Assembly (NCBI GenBank): GCA_022574595.1
Contig: JACZRS010000017.1
Location: 42,033-106,032, forward strand
Direction of reading: 5' to 3'
DNA length: 64,000 nt
Origin: Planctomycetota bacterium
Lineage (GTDB): Bacteria; Planctomycetota; Phycisphaerae; Phycisphaerales; SM1A02
Shown here: in pieces, positions 63,683-64,000 of the stretch
How positions within the stretch are numbered: the first letter of the stretch is position 1
Layout: every line of letters begins with the position of its first letter
The notes under the pieces: generated by a model
The model's input: only the letters and a program-made list of their open reading frames with translations
Told to the model about the DNA's origin: nothing
The model's database searches: none
Made by a program: the position numbers and the translations under genes

Positions 63683-64000
63683 AGATACCTAATTAACGGG
63701 CCATCCCGTGCTTTAACGCCTAACCCTCCGTAGCGGGCCGATTGTCTCGGCTTGTCGCTGGGCAGGATTGCGACTCGGCTAATCTTCAACTCGATCTGTC
63801 GCGAACGTGTGGTTCCGTTATAGCGGCCTTCACGATCACCAGCAGTTATCCGCTGGCCTTGGCGAATCTCGCTTTACTCCTATGCAAACGCTTTGCTTGA
63901 CTAATAAACAATAAACCTCGCGCTGGTCCGGGCACCGGGCCAGGAAAACTCAGACCCGCGGTCTGCCACACCGTTCATGATCAAAAGGAGAGCGCCGAAT
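63683..64000 (-). promoter_or_regulatory. Leader region upstream of rplD, no gene recognised
   Basis: These 318 bases lack rplC and rpsJ. A strong imperfect hairpin (CTGGtCCGG/CCGGgCCAG, 63923-63943) is followed on the minus strand by a T-rich run (TTTATTGTTTATT), so it may terminate an upstream transcript. Further small hairpins lie at 63737-63751 (GCCGA/TCGGC) and near the rplD start (ACGGG/CCCGT). The ribosomal promoter and a structured leader are likely here. A short minus-strand open frame ends near 63904 but resembles no ribosomal protein. Confidence 0.45.

Overview
The window most likely comes from a planctomycete, probably of the class Phycisphaerae. Pointers are the C-terminal CxxCGYxL...CPxCG zinc ribbon on a membrane protein (290-925), ribosomal and RNA polymerase genes with long low-complexity tails, EF-hand-tagged secreted proteins, a nickel superoxide dismutase and a large flagellar operon. 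Base composition is moderate. The assignment is inference; no 16S gene is present.

Layout. 1-98 holds the first codons of ileS (minus strand, cut by the window edge). 290-4466 is an accessory stretch: a zinc-ribbon membrane protein, a decayed copy of a ZIP transporter gene, a CheX-like protein, an AhpD-like protein, the intact ZIP transporter and its ArsR-type regulator. A tRNA-Ala(CGC) with its own terminator follows, then mutS and two tandem thioredoxin-like genes. 8823-15177 carries a VWA protein and a sigma factor / anti-sigma / EF-hand sensor / Arg-Gly-rich protein operon, with a divergent EF-hand redoxin. 15310-21596 holds obg, rpmA, a secreted protein of unknown function, a GNAT acetyltransferase, dnaA and a DegT-type aminotransferase.

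21593-42762 is about 21 kb of minus-strand genes: four envelope genes upstream (unknown, lipoprotein, RDD, TPR), then a FlgN-like chaperone, a histidine kinase, an NtrC-type regulator, and flgB flgC fliE fliF fliG fliH fliI fliJ motE-like fliK flgD, a TIGR02530-type gene, flgE and flbD. A good sigma-54 promoter lies in front of flgB, just downstream of the kinase/regulator pair that probably drives it. The genes encode the rod, MS ring, switch, export ATPase and hook.

42888-45884 (plus) is a c-di-AMP synthase gene (cdaA, with an altered DGA motif), a YbbR-domain gene and a WYL regulator. 45899-49542 (minus) has tyrS, a Ni-SOD with a cleavable leader, a membrane protein and pheS. 49587-63682 (minus) is the S10/spc/alpha ribosomal operon from rplD to rplQ, ending in a clear terminator. 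rpsJ, rplC, rpmD and rpsD are not in their usual places. S14 and L36 have each lost three of four zinc ligands. RpoA, S5 and L17 carry unusual C-terminal tails.
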